Shown here piece after piece: positions 1 to 8,125 of a DNA stretch of 64,000 bases. The notes beneath the pieces are model-generated. The model had not been told where the DNA came from and made no database searches. It saw nothing but the letters and a program-made list of their open reading frames with translations. The stretch comes from JABAAI01 sp965242745 (GTDB lineage: Bacteria; Spirochaetota; Leptospiria; Leptospirales; Leptonemataceae), in assembly GCA_965242745.1 (NCBI GenBank), contig CBDETG010000107.1, positions 1 to 64,000 of the forward strand, in the 5' to 3' direction. How positions within the stretch are numbered: position 1 is the stretch's first letter; every line of letters begins with the position of its first letter. A program made the position numbers and the translations under genes.

Positions 1-330
1 CGCAACAACGCCATTATGTCACATTGGGCGCAGACGCCGCATATCACAACAGCTCCCAGCCACCGCTTATTACAAAAGCACCCTTGTCATCACTACAAGG
101 CCCCTGAGCACAAACGTCCCCTTACTACAAACGCCATTTTAAGCCCAGCCGCCAGCATTATGTCACATTGGGCGCAGACGCCGCACATTACTACAAACGC
201 CCTCGTCATCACTACAACGCCATGTATTACAACACCGCCGCCGTCAGCAAAACCAACGCTACATTATTACAACCACGCCCAGACTCCGCTTATACAATTC
301 CGCCCCAGTCAGCAAAACAGCCACCGCCTA
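1..330. repeat. Low-complexity repeat region, interior of a mobile element
   Basis: No convincing gene. An open frame spans most of it, but its product is low complexity (His/Thr/Pro rich) and resembles no family I know. A 29-bp direct repeat is present at 13-41 and 157-185, and CATCACTACAA occurs several times. Bases 1-12 (CGCAACAACGCC) match the outer end of the IS903-type inverted repeat seen at 58946-58961. The stretch ends at the IS1595-like terminal repeat at 331-358, so it is probably the interior of an element or nested debris whose left part lies outside the window. Confidence 0.5.
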
Positions 331-358
331 TTCCTATGGTTTTAGATATATAGTTCCC
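331..358 (-). repeat. Solo IS1595-like terminal inverted repeat (right end)
   Basis: The 28 bp match the right end of the intact IS1595 element (57978-58005) at 25 of 28 positions, ending TATATAGTTCCC instead of TATATAGTACCC. The matching left end would lie before base 1. It marks the right boundary of an insertion just upstream of lysC. Confidence 0.6.
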
Positions 359-521
359 AACAATGAAGCGGGTCAAACAAAATTTGTTTGACTCCATTGG
401 AGTGTCTTAATAATCGAAGAAGCAGAGATCCAAGCTGGAATCTAAGCCCAACTGCATACAGCAAACAAAGAAAGCCAGCCCGGCTGCTCTTAGGCAAGGC
501 TAGCCTTTAGCCTTTCTGCTC

Positions 522-1747
522 ATGTCCCTGTTTGTACAGAAATACGGAGGCAGCTCACTGCAAGACCAAAGTTGCATAGAGCACGTAGCAAAACGCATCC
601 AAAGCGCGCGCAAAGCAGGCAATGAGCTTGTTGTTGTGCTCTCTGCAATGGGGGACACCACAGATCATTTACTAGAAAGAGCCCAAAGCTTCCACAGAGA
701 GCCCAACAAACATGCCTTAGACATGCTGCTTGCTACAGGCGAGCAAAGCTCCATTGCGCTTATGTCCATAGCCCTGCACAAGCTTGGCGTAGATAATATT
801 TGCCTTGACAGGAGAGCAAGCGTCCATTTCTATCATTGGAGCGCATGGGGAAGCGCGCATTGCTTCTATCGATACGCAGCATCTCCGTACATATCTATCG
901 CAATCTAAAGTATGTCTGGTTGCGGGTTTTCAAGGTATAGGTGAGCGCCATGAAATCTATACTTTAGGTCGTGGAGGGAGTGATACCTCTGCTGTAGCGC
1001 TTGCTGTTAGTTTGCAGGCAGATGCTTGTGAGATTTTTACGGATGTCAAAGGAATATACAGCGCAGACCCCAACAAGGTCAAGGAGGCGCGGCTCTTAGC
1101 TCGCATTTCGTATGAGGAAATGCTGGAAATGGCGAGGCTGGGAGCAGGAGTCCTGCATAGCCGCAGCGTAGAATTGGCGTCTAAGCATGGGCTTGTTTTA
1201 CATGTGCGCTCCACCTTTGATGAAGAGGAGGGAAGCTTAGTTATGCCTGAGAGTGAAATACTAGAGAAGGCCCTGGTAAGAGGGGTGTCATTGAAAAAAG
1301 ATGAGGCGCGGCTTTCTGTTGTGAATATACAAGATCGACCTGGCCTTGCGGCAAAGCTTTTTGGCAGTCTGGCTTCTCAAGACATATGCGTCAATATCAT
1401 TGTGCAAAGCACGGGTGAGGCGGGGCAAAACACCATTTCCTTTACCGTTCTGCAGTCCACAGCTTGCAGCGGCAAAGAAGGTAGCTCAGGCATTTATCCA
1501 TGAAGAAGCTAAGGAAGGATGCTTGGAAATCACTCCTCAGGTTGCCATTGTCTCTGCTATAGGAGTAGGCATGCAGTCACATTCTGGAGTCGCTGCGGCT
1601 ATGTTTGGGGCTTTGGCAGATCTCCATAGCAATATAGAAATGATAAGCACGTCTGAGATCAAAATCTCCGTTGTGTTGCTGCCAGAGGAGGGTGATGCGG
1701 CCTTGGAAGCAGTGCATAGAGCCTTTGGATTGCAGCAAGAAATGTGA
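522..1747 (+). pseudogene. lysC: Aspartate kinase, interrupted by two single-base frameshifts
   Basis: Aspartate kinase phosphorylates L-aspartate, the first step toward lysine, diaminopimelate, threonine and methionine. The N-terminal KYGGSS motif is at residues 7-12; the TGEQA region, the GRGGSDTSA substrate motif and two C-terminal ACT domains follow. The reading moves through three frames. An extra C near 804 (TGCCTTGACA; one C fewer restores CLTGEQ) and an extra C near 1459 (restores QSQLAAAKK) account for both shifts. Removing both gives exactly 408 codons, the normal size. The stop overlaps the murI start. dapD in the same window uses the same pathway. Either a recent pseudogene or two sequence errors; loss would be surprising for a cell making DAP peptidoglycan. 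Confidence 0.85.
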
Positions 1748-2574
1748 AGCAAGCCTCTCTTCATTCTAAGGAAGCCGCCATAGGGGTCTTTGACTCCGGC
1801 TTGGGAGGCCTGACTGTACTTGCAGCCTTAGCCAAGGCTATGCCTCAGGAAAATTTTATCTACTTAGGAGATACGGCGCGTGTTCCTTACGGCTCTCGTT
1901 CAGCTGCCATAGTCCAACGCTATAGTCTGGAAGACGCCGCCTTTCTATGCAAGAAGAATCTGAAAATGCTTGTCATTGCCTGTAACACTGCTGCTGCCTA
2001 TGCGGAGGAATTGATTGCGCGCTCCTTCCATAAGATTCCTGTCATGGGCGTAATCCAGGCAGGCGTGGATGCCTTGTTTGCTTTAGACCTGCAGGATGGA
2101 GATAGAGTCGCAGTACTTGGCACGAAAGCAACTATCAAATCAGGCGTATATACCAAAGCTATCATGGAAAAAAAGAAGAGTCTGCAGGTGCTCCTCCGTC
2201 CTTGTCCTCTCTTTGTTCCCCTTGTAGAAGAAGGATGGATGGATACAGAGATCAGCCGCCTCGTAATAAGAAAATATTTGCACGATTTCGCAAAGCAGAA
2301 TATCAAAGCCTTGGTCTTGGGATGCACGCATTATCCCCTGCTAAAGAAGGACATACAGCGGGAGTTCCCAGAGCTGCCCTTGATTGATTCCTCACAGGCA
2401 AGCGCAAAGCTTGCCAAAAGCATTCTTGGAGAAAGGAATATGCTTAGCGCTCCAAGGGGGCAAAAAGCGCAAAGGCGCATCTATCTGACGGACATGACAG
2501 CGTCAAGGCATGACTTAGAATTATATCTTGGAGATCTCTCTTACGATAGTATCGAAGAAGTTCGACTCAACTAA
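1744..2574 (+). CDS. murI: Glutamate racemase
   Basis: Interconverts L- and D-glutamate, supplying D-glutamate for peptidoglycan in the cytosol. The product is 276 aa. IGVFDSGLGGLTV near the N-terminus holds the first catalytic-loop motif; VIACNTAAA carries the first catalytic Cys and LGCTHYPLL the second. The start is a GTG that overlaps the lysC stop by 4 bp (GTGA), which suggests translational coupling. The sigma-factor ATG follows the stop after one base. Complete and intact in contrast to lysC just upstream. Confidence 0.95.
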   Translation: MKQASLHSKEAAIGVFDSGLGGLTVLAALAKAMPQENFIYLGDTARVPYGSRSAAIVQRYSLEDAAFLCKKNLKMLVIACNTAAAYAEELIARSFHKIPVMGVIQAGVDALFALDLQDGDRVAVLGTKATIKSGVYTKAIMEKKKSLQVLLRPCPLFVPLVEEGWMDTEISRLVIRKYLHDFAKQNIKALVLGCTHYPLLKKDIQREFPELPLIDSSQASAKLAKSILGERNMLSAPRGQKAQRRIYLTDMTASRHDLELYLGDLSYDSIEEVRLN

Positions 2575-2575
2575 A

Positions 2576-3121
2576 ATGGATGCGCAAAAAGAAGCAAAGC
2601 TGCTGCAAAAAGCACAGCAAGGAGACGCTTCTTCCTACGGCGCTTTGGTACAGCTTTGCCAAAAATCCCTTTATCGGAGAGCCATAGCGCTCGTAGGCCA
2701 GGCAGAGGCAGCTGAGGATTTACTGCAGGAGAGCCTCCTTCTAGGCTGGCGTTCTATCCAAGCTTTTAGGGGAGAAAGCAGCTTACATACTTGGCTTTAC
2801 CGTATTCTTAGCAACAAATGCAAGGACTATCTCCGTTCCAGCAGGAAGCAAAGCGCAGATATCTCCATAGACGCCTCGCCTGCCTTAGTTTTGAAAGATG
2901 AGCGCATCAATTTGGAAAAAAAGCTTGAACTTTCTGAAGAAGCGCGCTATCTAATAGAAAAGGTGAATCTCCTCCCGAAGCGCTATCGTGCCCTCCTGCT
3001 TTTGCGCTATTACGATGATTTGTCTTATGAGCAGATAGCAAAACTCACGCACGCAAAAGTAGGCACAGTGAAGAGCAGGCTTTTTGCTGCGCGGGGCATG
3101 CTGCGCAAAATGCTGCATTAG
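2576..3121 (+). CDS. ECF-type RNA polymerase sigma factor
   Basis: Group 4 (extracytoplasmic function) sigma-70 factor, 181 aa from the ATG at 2576, one base after the murI stop. Region 2 is seen in EAAEDLLQESLLLGWRSI and the WLYRILSNKCKDYLR segment. Region 4 is the C-terminal helix-turn-helix with LPKRYRALLLLRYYDDLSYEQIA and GTVKSRLFAARGMLR. A frame open to 2528 allows an earlier start inside murI, but the domain limits favour 2576. The next gene, with one membrane segment, is the likely anti-sigma partner. The signal it senses cannot be told from sequence. Confidence 0.9.
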   Translation: MDAQKEAKLLQKAQQGDASSYGALVQLCQKSLYRRAIALVGQAEAAEDLLQESLLLGWRSIQAFRGESSLHTWLYRILSNKCKDYLRSSRKQSADISIDASPALVLKDERINLEKKLELSEEARYLIEKVNLLPKRYRALLLLRYYDDLSYEQIAKLTHAKVGTVKSRLFAARGMLRKMLH

Positions 3122-3153
3122 CAATATCATAGACAAAACGTATAATAAAGCAT

Positions 3154-3951
3154 ATGAATAAGAAAAGATACACGGGGACGCTGGCAGAGCTTGTATGCAA
3201 AAAAGAAAATGGAGAAGACTGGCAAAGCGCTCTGAAAGGCCTCGGCTCGCTGCGTAAAAAAGAATTCCAGCAGGAAATAGAAGCCCAGTCCCAAACACAT
3301 AGTCTCCTTGTGGACATGGCCCGCCAACTTCATAGCTGCATAGAGCCAAAAGAGTCTAAGTGGGAGCAGGCCTTCTCAAAGAAGCTGCTCCGGCAATTAC
3401 AAAGTCTGGAGCAGAGTCATGCGCCTGCTTCTTTGGAGCTATGGCCTAAAAAGCTGGCAGAAGGCTGCAGGCAATGGCTTTACAACTTGGAATTCCTCCT
3501 TGCTCCTTACAAGAGACTTGCTTTTGCTCTTCTGCTTTGCGCCGGCATCTCTGCATTTTTTACGCTTCCCCTCCTTTGGTATTCGGACGAGGGCTCTTTC
3601 CCTCCAGAAAATGTCCAAACTCAGGCTCAGCCCTTGCCAAAAAGCAAAGACGAGAAAGCAAAGCAGGCTGCTGTTCCCCAGCCCAAACTCAGGCAGACAG
3701 GCAAGAGTCCAAAACAAAAAGCAAGCCCCGCCCTCATTACATCGCGCAAAGCTACGGCTAAAGCGCTTGACAAAGAAGAAGAAGAGCTGCTTTTGGCTGT
3801 AGAGCTTGCAATAGACGACGAAGAAGCTTTAGAGGCTATGCGTAAGTTAGAAGCCTATTATAGAAAATCTCAAAAGAACAAGCAGGCAGGCAAAATACGA
3901 GAGGATATAAAAAAACTGCAAAGCAAGAGCAAATCGCCGCCTGCTCCCTGA
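3154..3951 (+). CDS. Putative membrane-anchored anti-sigma factor
   Basis: 265 aa with no clear catalytic motif. An N-terminal charged cytoplasmic part (about residues 1-120) is followed by one hydrophobic segment (about 122-143, rich in Leu/Phe/Ala). The rest is a Lys/Glu/Gln-rich, probably coiled-coil C-terminal region. Position directly after an ECF sigma gene, with a 32-bp gap, plus the single-span layout is the usual anti-sigma arrangement; no zinc-binding HxxxCxxC motif is seen. The function is inferred from context only. Confidence 0.55.
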   Translation: MNKKRYTGTLAELVCKKENGEDWQSALKGLGSLRKKEFQQEIEAQSQTHSLLVDMARQLHSCIEPKESKWEQAFSKKLLRQLQSLEQSHAPASLELWPKKLAEGCRQWLYNLEFLLAPYKRLAFALLLCAGISAFFTLPLLWYSDEGSFPPENVQTQAQPLPKSKDEKAKQAAVPQPKLRQTGKSPKQKASPALITSRKATAKALDKEEEELLLAVELAIDDEEALEAMRKLEAYYRKSQKNKQAGKIREDIKKLQSKSKSPPAP

Positions 3952-3972
3952 CTGCTTCCCAGCACCTGCCGC

Positions 3973-3994
3973 TAAGAGCCGGTCTCACCTTGCT
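3973..3994 (+). repeat. Partial copy of GAGCC palindromic repeat (left end)
   Basis: TAAGAGCCGGTCTCA is identical to the start of the copy at 7143, including the leading TAA, but diverges after about 15 bp. It lies in the gap between the putative anti-sigma gene and the next gene. Confidence 0.5.
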
Positions 3995-4006
3995 TTTTTA
4001 GAACCT

Positions 4007-4366
4007 ATGTCTGTGCCCTTTTTATATGCCTCCATTTGCCTGAGCTTTGTTTCTCTTGGTCTGCTTTGCCTTTGCATACATAACTTTCAAAAACAAAGGG
4101 GGCGCGCTTTTGCTATAGGAGCTGTTCCTCACTTCTATCGCGAGCGTTTGGCCAGCAAAGTGAAGCTTTACTTCAGCCCTGCTTTCCTTCGCCCAAGAAA
4201 CAAAGCAGCTCTGCGTGCTTTTCTCTTATACTGGTCTCACTATATCTCTTTGCATTTCCTCCTGCCTTTTTGGGGCTTTGCCTTTTTCCTGCACAGCGAT
4301 GCCAATTTTCTGGTGATTGTACTGAGCATGATACTAAGCATGCAGCTGCACCAACGCCTCTCCTAG
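4007..4366 (+). CDS. Small membrane protein of unknown function
   Basis: 119 aa. A hydrophobic N-terminal segment (about residues 4-27) is followed by a basic stretch and then one or two hydrophobic segments near residues 72-110, so two or three membrane spans are likely. I recognise no family. It is separated from the anti-sigma gene by a short spacer carrying a GAGCC repeat end, and no motif suggests a function. Confidence 0.5.
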   Translation: MSVPFLYASICLSFVSLGLLCLCIHNFQKQRGRAFAIGAVPHFYRERLASKVKLYFSPAFLRPRNKAALRAFLLYWSHYISLHFLLPFWGFAFFLHSDANFLVIVLSMILSMQLHQRLS

Positions 4367-4484
4367 CTTTAAGACACTGCGCTTTAGCAAAACACGGCTG
4401 CGCTAGCGAAAGCGACACTTGCCTACAATAGCTCTGCCTGCCAAAGGCAGGCAAGCAGGCGGGTATTCTTGCTTGACTCTTTGC

Positions 4485-5414
4485 TCAGCTTAGCTTGCGA
4501 TAGGCAGACATAGCTTTTTCCAAGCTTCTTAGATAGGCAGCGCCAAAAATGTTGATGTGTACCAGCAGCGGGTAGATCTGCCAAAATGCTTCGCGCTCAG
4601 CAAAGCCTGCCCCAGCTCCCACCCTTTGCGCAATTTCTTCTTTTTGTTTCATACTAAGAGGGCCCCCAAAGAGGCCTAACATAGCCAGGTCCTGCTCGGG
4701 ATTCCCATAAGACAGGGCAGGATCAATCCAGTAAAGACGGCCTTTGCAGCCGGCCAGGAGATTCCCAGACCATAAATCTCCATGTACAAGTCGAGGAGCC
4801 TGCCCATCCAAAGACCAGTTTTCTGCGCAGTCACGCACAATGGCTTCTAGGTCATGACCTAAACTTGCGGGCACAAGGCCGCTTTGGTGCGCCATACGAA
4901 ATTGAGGCAATATCCTGCTTTCCCACCAAAATGAGCTAAAATCCTTATAGAAGGCGTTTTTTTGTTTGAGACTCCCAATAAAATTATCTTTCGCCCAGCC
5001 ATAGCGGGGATATTGTTTTTGATAAAGTTGGAGCATATCTGCTGCAAGCCCAGCTGCGCAGGACAAGATCGCCTGCCTGCTCTTGGTAAAATTTGCAGAG
5101 GGGATATCAGAACTGATAAATTCCATAAATAGCAGCGCTTTCCCATCACAGCTGAGGCAGTCATACACTTCCGGGACAGGGATTTTGCTTTCCCATAGAA
5201 TCTCTAAGGCTTCTTTTTCTGCTTCTGCCATAGCATAGGAATCCATGACCTTGCAGGCTATGTGTTTGCTTACTTTCTGCTTCTTTGGGAGCATCACTTC
5301 CATGCGATACAAGGCAAAAAGGCTTTGAGAATGAAAGGATACCTTGAGGACCCGCATTCCCTGCAGGCAGGGGTGTTTCACAGCTAAGAAAGCTTTTTTC
5401 AGAGTCGCCTCCAT
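4485..5414 (-). CDS. Fructosamine-3-kinase family protein
   Basis: 309-aa kinase of the fructosamine-3-kinase/ketosamine-3-kinase family (aminoglycoside-phosphotransferase fold). Members phosphorylate sugar-derived adducts on protein amines and so help deglycation. The catalytic loop LVHGDLWSGNLL and the metal-binding IDPALSYGNPEQDLAML motif are both present. VPEVYDCL and LLFMEFI give the hinge region. Length fits the family. It is transcribed alone; its start abuts a 10-bp tandem repeat at 5412-5450 that may affect expression. Confidence 0.85.
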   Translation of the reverse strand: MEATLKKAFLAVKHPCLQGMRVLKVSFHSQSLFALYRMEVMLPKKQKVSKHIACKVMDSYAMAEAEKEALEILWESKIPVPEVYDCLSCDGKALLFMEFISSDIPSANFTKSRQAILSCAAGLAADMLQLYQKQYPRYGWAKDNFIGSLKQKNAFYKDFSSFWWESRILPQFRMAHQSGLVPASLGHDLEAIVRDCAENWSLDGQAPRLVHGDLWSGNLLAGCKGRLYWIDPALSYGNPEQDLAMLGLFGGPLSMKQKEEIAQRVGAGAGFAEREAFWQIYPLLVHINIFGAAYLRSLEKAMSAYRKLS

Positions 5415-5450
5415 GTCTTATGATGTCTTATGATGTCTTATGATGTCTTT
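5412..5450. repeat. 10-bp tandem repeat at start of the kinase gene
   Basis: Four copies of ATGTCTTATG, the last imperfect, start at the start codon of the fructosamine-kinase-like gene and run into its upstream region. Copy-number change would alter the 5' leader but not the frame. Confidence 0.75.
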
Positions 5451-5583
5451 TGTCTGCTTTTTGTTTTTTGTCTATGGAAGCTTCTTGAAAATGATAGAAT
5501 GAGAGCGCACGCTATCTTGCGGCAAGTCCTGCGCCTAAAGTCATGAGAAGCAGCTTTGGGAAATAAGACCTTAGCTATTGGGC

Positions 5584-6564
5584 TTAGTTTGGCATAGAGG
5601 CAGTATCTTTTTGAAAGATAGAAATAGCGCGGCTGTTTTGCATTTGCTTTTGTGAGAGCATAGCGATAATCTCTGTTTTATGTCCAGGGTTTAGATTAAA
5701 AATCAAATGCTCACATTGCTCACGGCTGATATACAAGCCTCTTCCATGAGAATCTTCTAAGCCCAAGGGTAGCCCGGAATTTTCATCTAAGGTTGCCTGT
5801 CTTTGCAGGTAACGTAAGATTTTTTTATCCTGCAGCTTACCCGCATAGTCCACAACGCCTATGACAGTCTGCTTGCCAAAAATACCAAAGCAGAGCTCAT
5901 AAAGCTGCTTCTCATAGCTGTGTTTCATTGCATTGATAGAAAGCTCATCTATAATTTGCTGTACGCATAAAGGAGCCAGATGAGATACCAGTATGGAGCT
6001 GATTTTATCAATAATGTTCCCGCATTCCTTGAAATTTTCTATCTGGTAGCAATAGTAAGTGGCTTTGCAGAATGCGTCTTCCTTTTCTTGATCTCTTTGT
6101 GTCTGCTTGCAGTACTGAAACATACGATACACATCTGAGAGCTGTAACTTTTTAACAGGCGCCTTTGGGAAATAATAGTGTATGCCAAAAGGGTCCTCTG
6201 CTAGCAATTTGCGCGCCATAATTAAAACATGTTCAATTTCTAAAAGCAGGCTTTTAGGGATGATATTGTTAATTTTCTCTTCTATAGCCATATCGATAAA
6301 ATCATCCACATTGTACGCAGTCATCAAAGCATAGCGCATTTGAGGATACTTACGGCGCACCTGGCGAATCAACTCTATCCCGGACAAACCCGGCATCTTG
6401 ATATCTGAGATCATAAGGTCTATCTTTCTCTGAGCGCAAAGGCTCAGGGCCGCATAGGCATCGCCCACGGTGAGAACCTCAAAGTCCCGGCTGAGATGCT
6501 CTTTCATAGCGAAGCGTATGGACTCCATGTCATCTACAAAGAGAACAGTAGCTTTTTGAGACAT
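5584..6564 (-). CDS. Response regulator with C-terminal HATPase-like domain
   Basis: 326 aa. An N-terminal CheY-type receiver (residues 5-120) has VDD, the phospho-acceptor Asp in LMISDIKMPG, the conserved Thr in ALMTAYN and a Lys in IIPKS. A middle linker follows, and a C-terminal histidine-kinase-like ATPase region has DELSINAMKHS (N box), GVVDYAGKL (G1) and HGRGLYI with PGHKTEI (G2). There is no DHp phospho-acceptor histidine domain, so it resembles an RsbW/SpoIIAB-type ATPase driven by a receiver rather than a sensor kinase. It may act on an anti-sigma pathway; the target is unknown and no partner kinase gene is adjacent. Confidence 0.8.
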   Translation of the reverse strand: MSQKATVLFVDDMESIRFAMKEHLSRDFEVLTVGDAYAALSLCAQRKIDLMISDIKMPGLSGIELIRQVRRKYPQMRYALMTAYNVDDFIDMAIEEKINNIIPKSLLLEIEHVLIMARKLLAEDPFGIHYYFPKAPVKKLQLSDVYRMFQYCKQTQRDQEKEDAFCKATYYCYQIENFKECGNIIDKISSILVSHLAPLCVQQIIDELSINAMKHSYEKQLYELCFGIFGKQTVIGVVDYAGKLQDKKILRYLQRQATLDENSGLPLGLEDSHGRGLYISREQCEHLIFNLNPGHKTEIIAMLSQKQMQNSRAISIFQKDTASMPN

Positions 6565-6692
6565 AAGCTTAGCCGCTTTCCTTTTTCTTAGAGTATGCCT
6601 CAGCTGTATACACAGGCTAAAAATTGGCCCTCAGCCAAGGCGCTTGGCGCGCTTTGGTATGCGCAGCCACTCTACGCTTTAGAAGGCAGCAG

Positions 6693-6714
6693 GCAGCTTT
6701 TTTTAAAAAGCTGC
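6693..6714. other. Perfect hairpin in long intergenic region
   Basis: GCAGCTTTTT and AAAAAGCTGC form a 10-bp stem with almost no loop, followed on the + strand by GAAGAGGGC and seven T. It lies in the 777-bp gap 6565-7341, which otherwise holds no gene that I can see. It may be an intrinsic terminator of an unseen small RNA. Confidence 0.35.
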
Positions 6715-6925
6715 GAAGAGGGCTTTTTTTGATTTTCAAGAGCAAAAGGTATGTTTGAGAGTTAGGGCAGAACATAAGCAATGTTTTTGCATATAGACTT
6801 CTTTTAGAATTCTTTTCCTACAATCAAGCGCAGGCCAAGCTTAACAAAAGCAAGCCTGCGAGTAAAGAAAATGTTATATACGAAGCAGGGTCAAGGTAAA
6901 AATTCCCGTATTTTCCCATTTGCTC

Positions 6926-6983
6926 GGATCACTATATACAATAGTCTACTTGCTAATGTCACGCCCCTATAATAATATAAATG
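6926..6983 (+). repeat. Degenerate IS1595-like left end
   Basis: ACTATATACA, AATGTCAC and ATAATAAT align in order and spacing with the left 58 bp of the intact element at 56843 (ACTATATACC, AATGTCAC, ATAGTAAT). No transposase follows; a matching right end was not found. Probably a decayed IS or a short non-autonomous derivative. Confidence 0.4.
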
Positions 6984-7142
6984 AAAAAAATGCAAAGGAT
7001 ACTGAAAAACTAATCGATAGCACTGCCAGCAACGAAAGCAAGGGAATCGGATACTATAATTAAGTATAATAAATAATCGCTAGTCATGTCTAGCGGCCTT
7101 TGTTATTAAAAAGACTTTTTGTATAACTAAAGGTATTGCGAC

Positions 7143-7260
7143 TAAGAGCCGGTCTCAAAAGTAGGCTCTTGCGGCACAGGCAGAATGCGCGAGGCGCACT
7201 GGCAAAACGCTCGCTGGTAGAGTATTCGATACGCTCTGCACTTCGCCTGCCATTATCAAT
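7143..7260 (+). repeat. GAGCC palindromic repeat copy
   Basis: It begins TAA-GAGCCGGTCTCAAAAG, then TAGGCTCTTGCGGCACAGGC. GAGCC and GGCTC form a first stem, and further palindromic segments follow (GAATGCGC/GCGC region, GAGTATTCGATACGCTC). The first 45 bp match the copies at 31965 and, less closely, 44030. The right end is not clear. Confidence 0.7.
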
Positions 7261-7341
7261 TTTTGATCATATGTTTTTATTTCTTCTTTGGCAGAGATTT
7301 TTTACTTGCTTTAGAAAGAGGCTTAAAGATTCCTGTAAGCT

Positions 7342-7722
7342 ATGCAAGATATCAAAAAGACAACAACAATCACAGGAGGAGCGCTGATTCTCCTCGGTCT
7401 TTCTTTCTTTGCCTATACTGCCTTTAGCAAGTACACGGCGCTCATCCCCGCATATCTTGGCTTAGTTTTATTACTCTTGGCCTGGCTAGCCAAGCTGGAG
7501 AAGTGCTATCGATTTTCCATGCACCTTAGCTCCATACTGGCATTTTTAGGAATGCTCCCGCTTTTTATGGGATTAGGCAAGTTATTTCCATGGCTTTTTT
7601 ACGCTAAGGCGCCTCAAAGACCCCTTGCAGCCATAGAAATGACTCTCATGGGTTTCGTGTGCTGCGCCTATTTCGTTGTATGCCTGAGAGCTTTCCTGCA
7701 TGCGCGCAGGGCGAAACAATAG
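7342..7722 (+). CDS. Small integral membrane protein, unknown
   Basis: 126 aa with four hydrophobic segments at about residues 11-27, 34-48, 60-80 and 98-117, and a basic C-terminus (HARRAKQ). No known motif. The reading frame is intact and the hydrophobic pattern is regular, so it is likely a real gene. It is convergent with the bactofilin gene, whose stop lies 59 bp downstream. Confidence 0.6.
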   Translation: MQDIKKTTTITGGALILLGLSFFAYTAFSKYTALIPAYLGLVLLLLAWLAKLEKCYRFSMHLSSILAFLGMLPLFMGLGKLFPWLFYAKAPQRPLAAIEMTLMGFVCCAYFVVCLRAFLHARRAKQ

Positions 7723-7780
7723 CTGCGGGCATAAGGGATTTTGCAGCAAGGCAAGGCCGCCTGGCTGCGCTATTTTATTC

Positions 7781-8125
7781 TTATTCGTGTTGGTTGATGG
7801 TGCAGTGGCCTGTAAAAAGCCCGCCATCCTCTACTAAAAGACTGGCAGTTACAATATCTCCGTAGAGTCGGCAAGTAGACAGCAAGGTTACTCTTTTACG
7901 GGCATAAATAGAGCCACGCACCTCGCCTCCTACTACAACTATGTTTGCTCTGATGTCTGTCTCTACAAGCCCTGAGCTGCCTATCAGCACTTTCCCTTCT
8001 GTAATAATGCTGCCCTTAAAATAGCCGTCTATACGCAGCAAATCTTTGACTTTGAATTCTCCACGAAATTCGGAACCCTTGCCAATCAAGCTGTTTACAA
8101 TTAAATTTTCGGAGGGATCAGCCAT
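7781..8125 (-). CDS. Bactofilin
   Basis: 114-aa bactofilin, a polymer-forming cytoskeletal protein built as a short beta-helix. The repeating pattern of hydrophobic and Gly residues (FRGEFKVKDLLRIDGYFKG, KVLIGSSGLVETDI, VRGSIYARKRVTLL, LYGDIVTASLLVEDG) is typical. Its start overlaps the end of the M23-family gene by 25 bp. Bactofilin with an M23 protein is a known shape-determining pair in other bacteria, where the peptidase domain protein is placed by the bactofilin scaffold. A similar role in cell shape is inferred here. Confidence 0.92.
   Translation of the reverse strand: MADPSENLIVNSLIGKGSEFRGEFKVKDLLRIDGYFKGSIITEGKVLIGSSGLVETDIRANIVVVGGEVRGSIYARKRVTLLSTCRLYGDIVTASLLVEDGGLFTGHCTINQHE

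Noticed and set aside
1..345. 109-residue protein at the window start
   Set aside because: His/Thr/Pro low complexity with an internal direct repeat; lies in element debris.
2951..3349. Minus-strand frames opposite the sigma and anti-sigma genes
   Set aside because: Shadow frames of well supported plus-strand genes.
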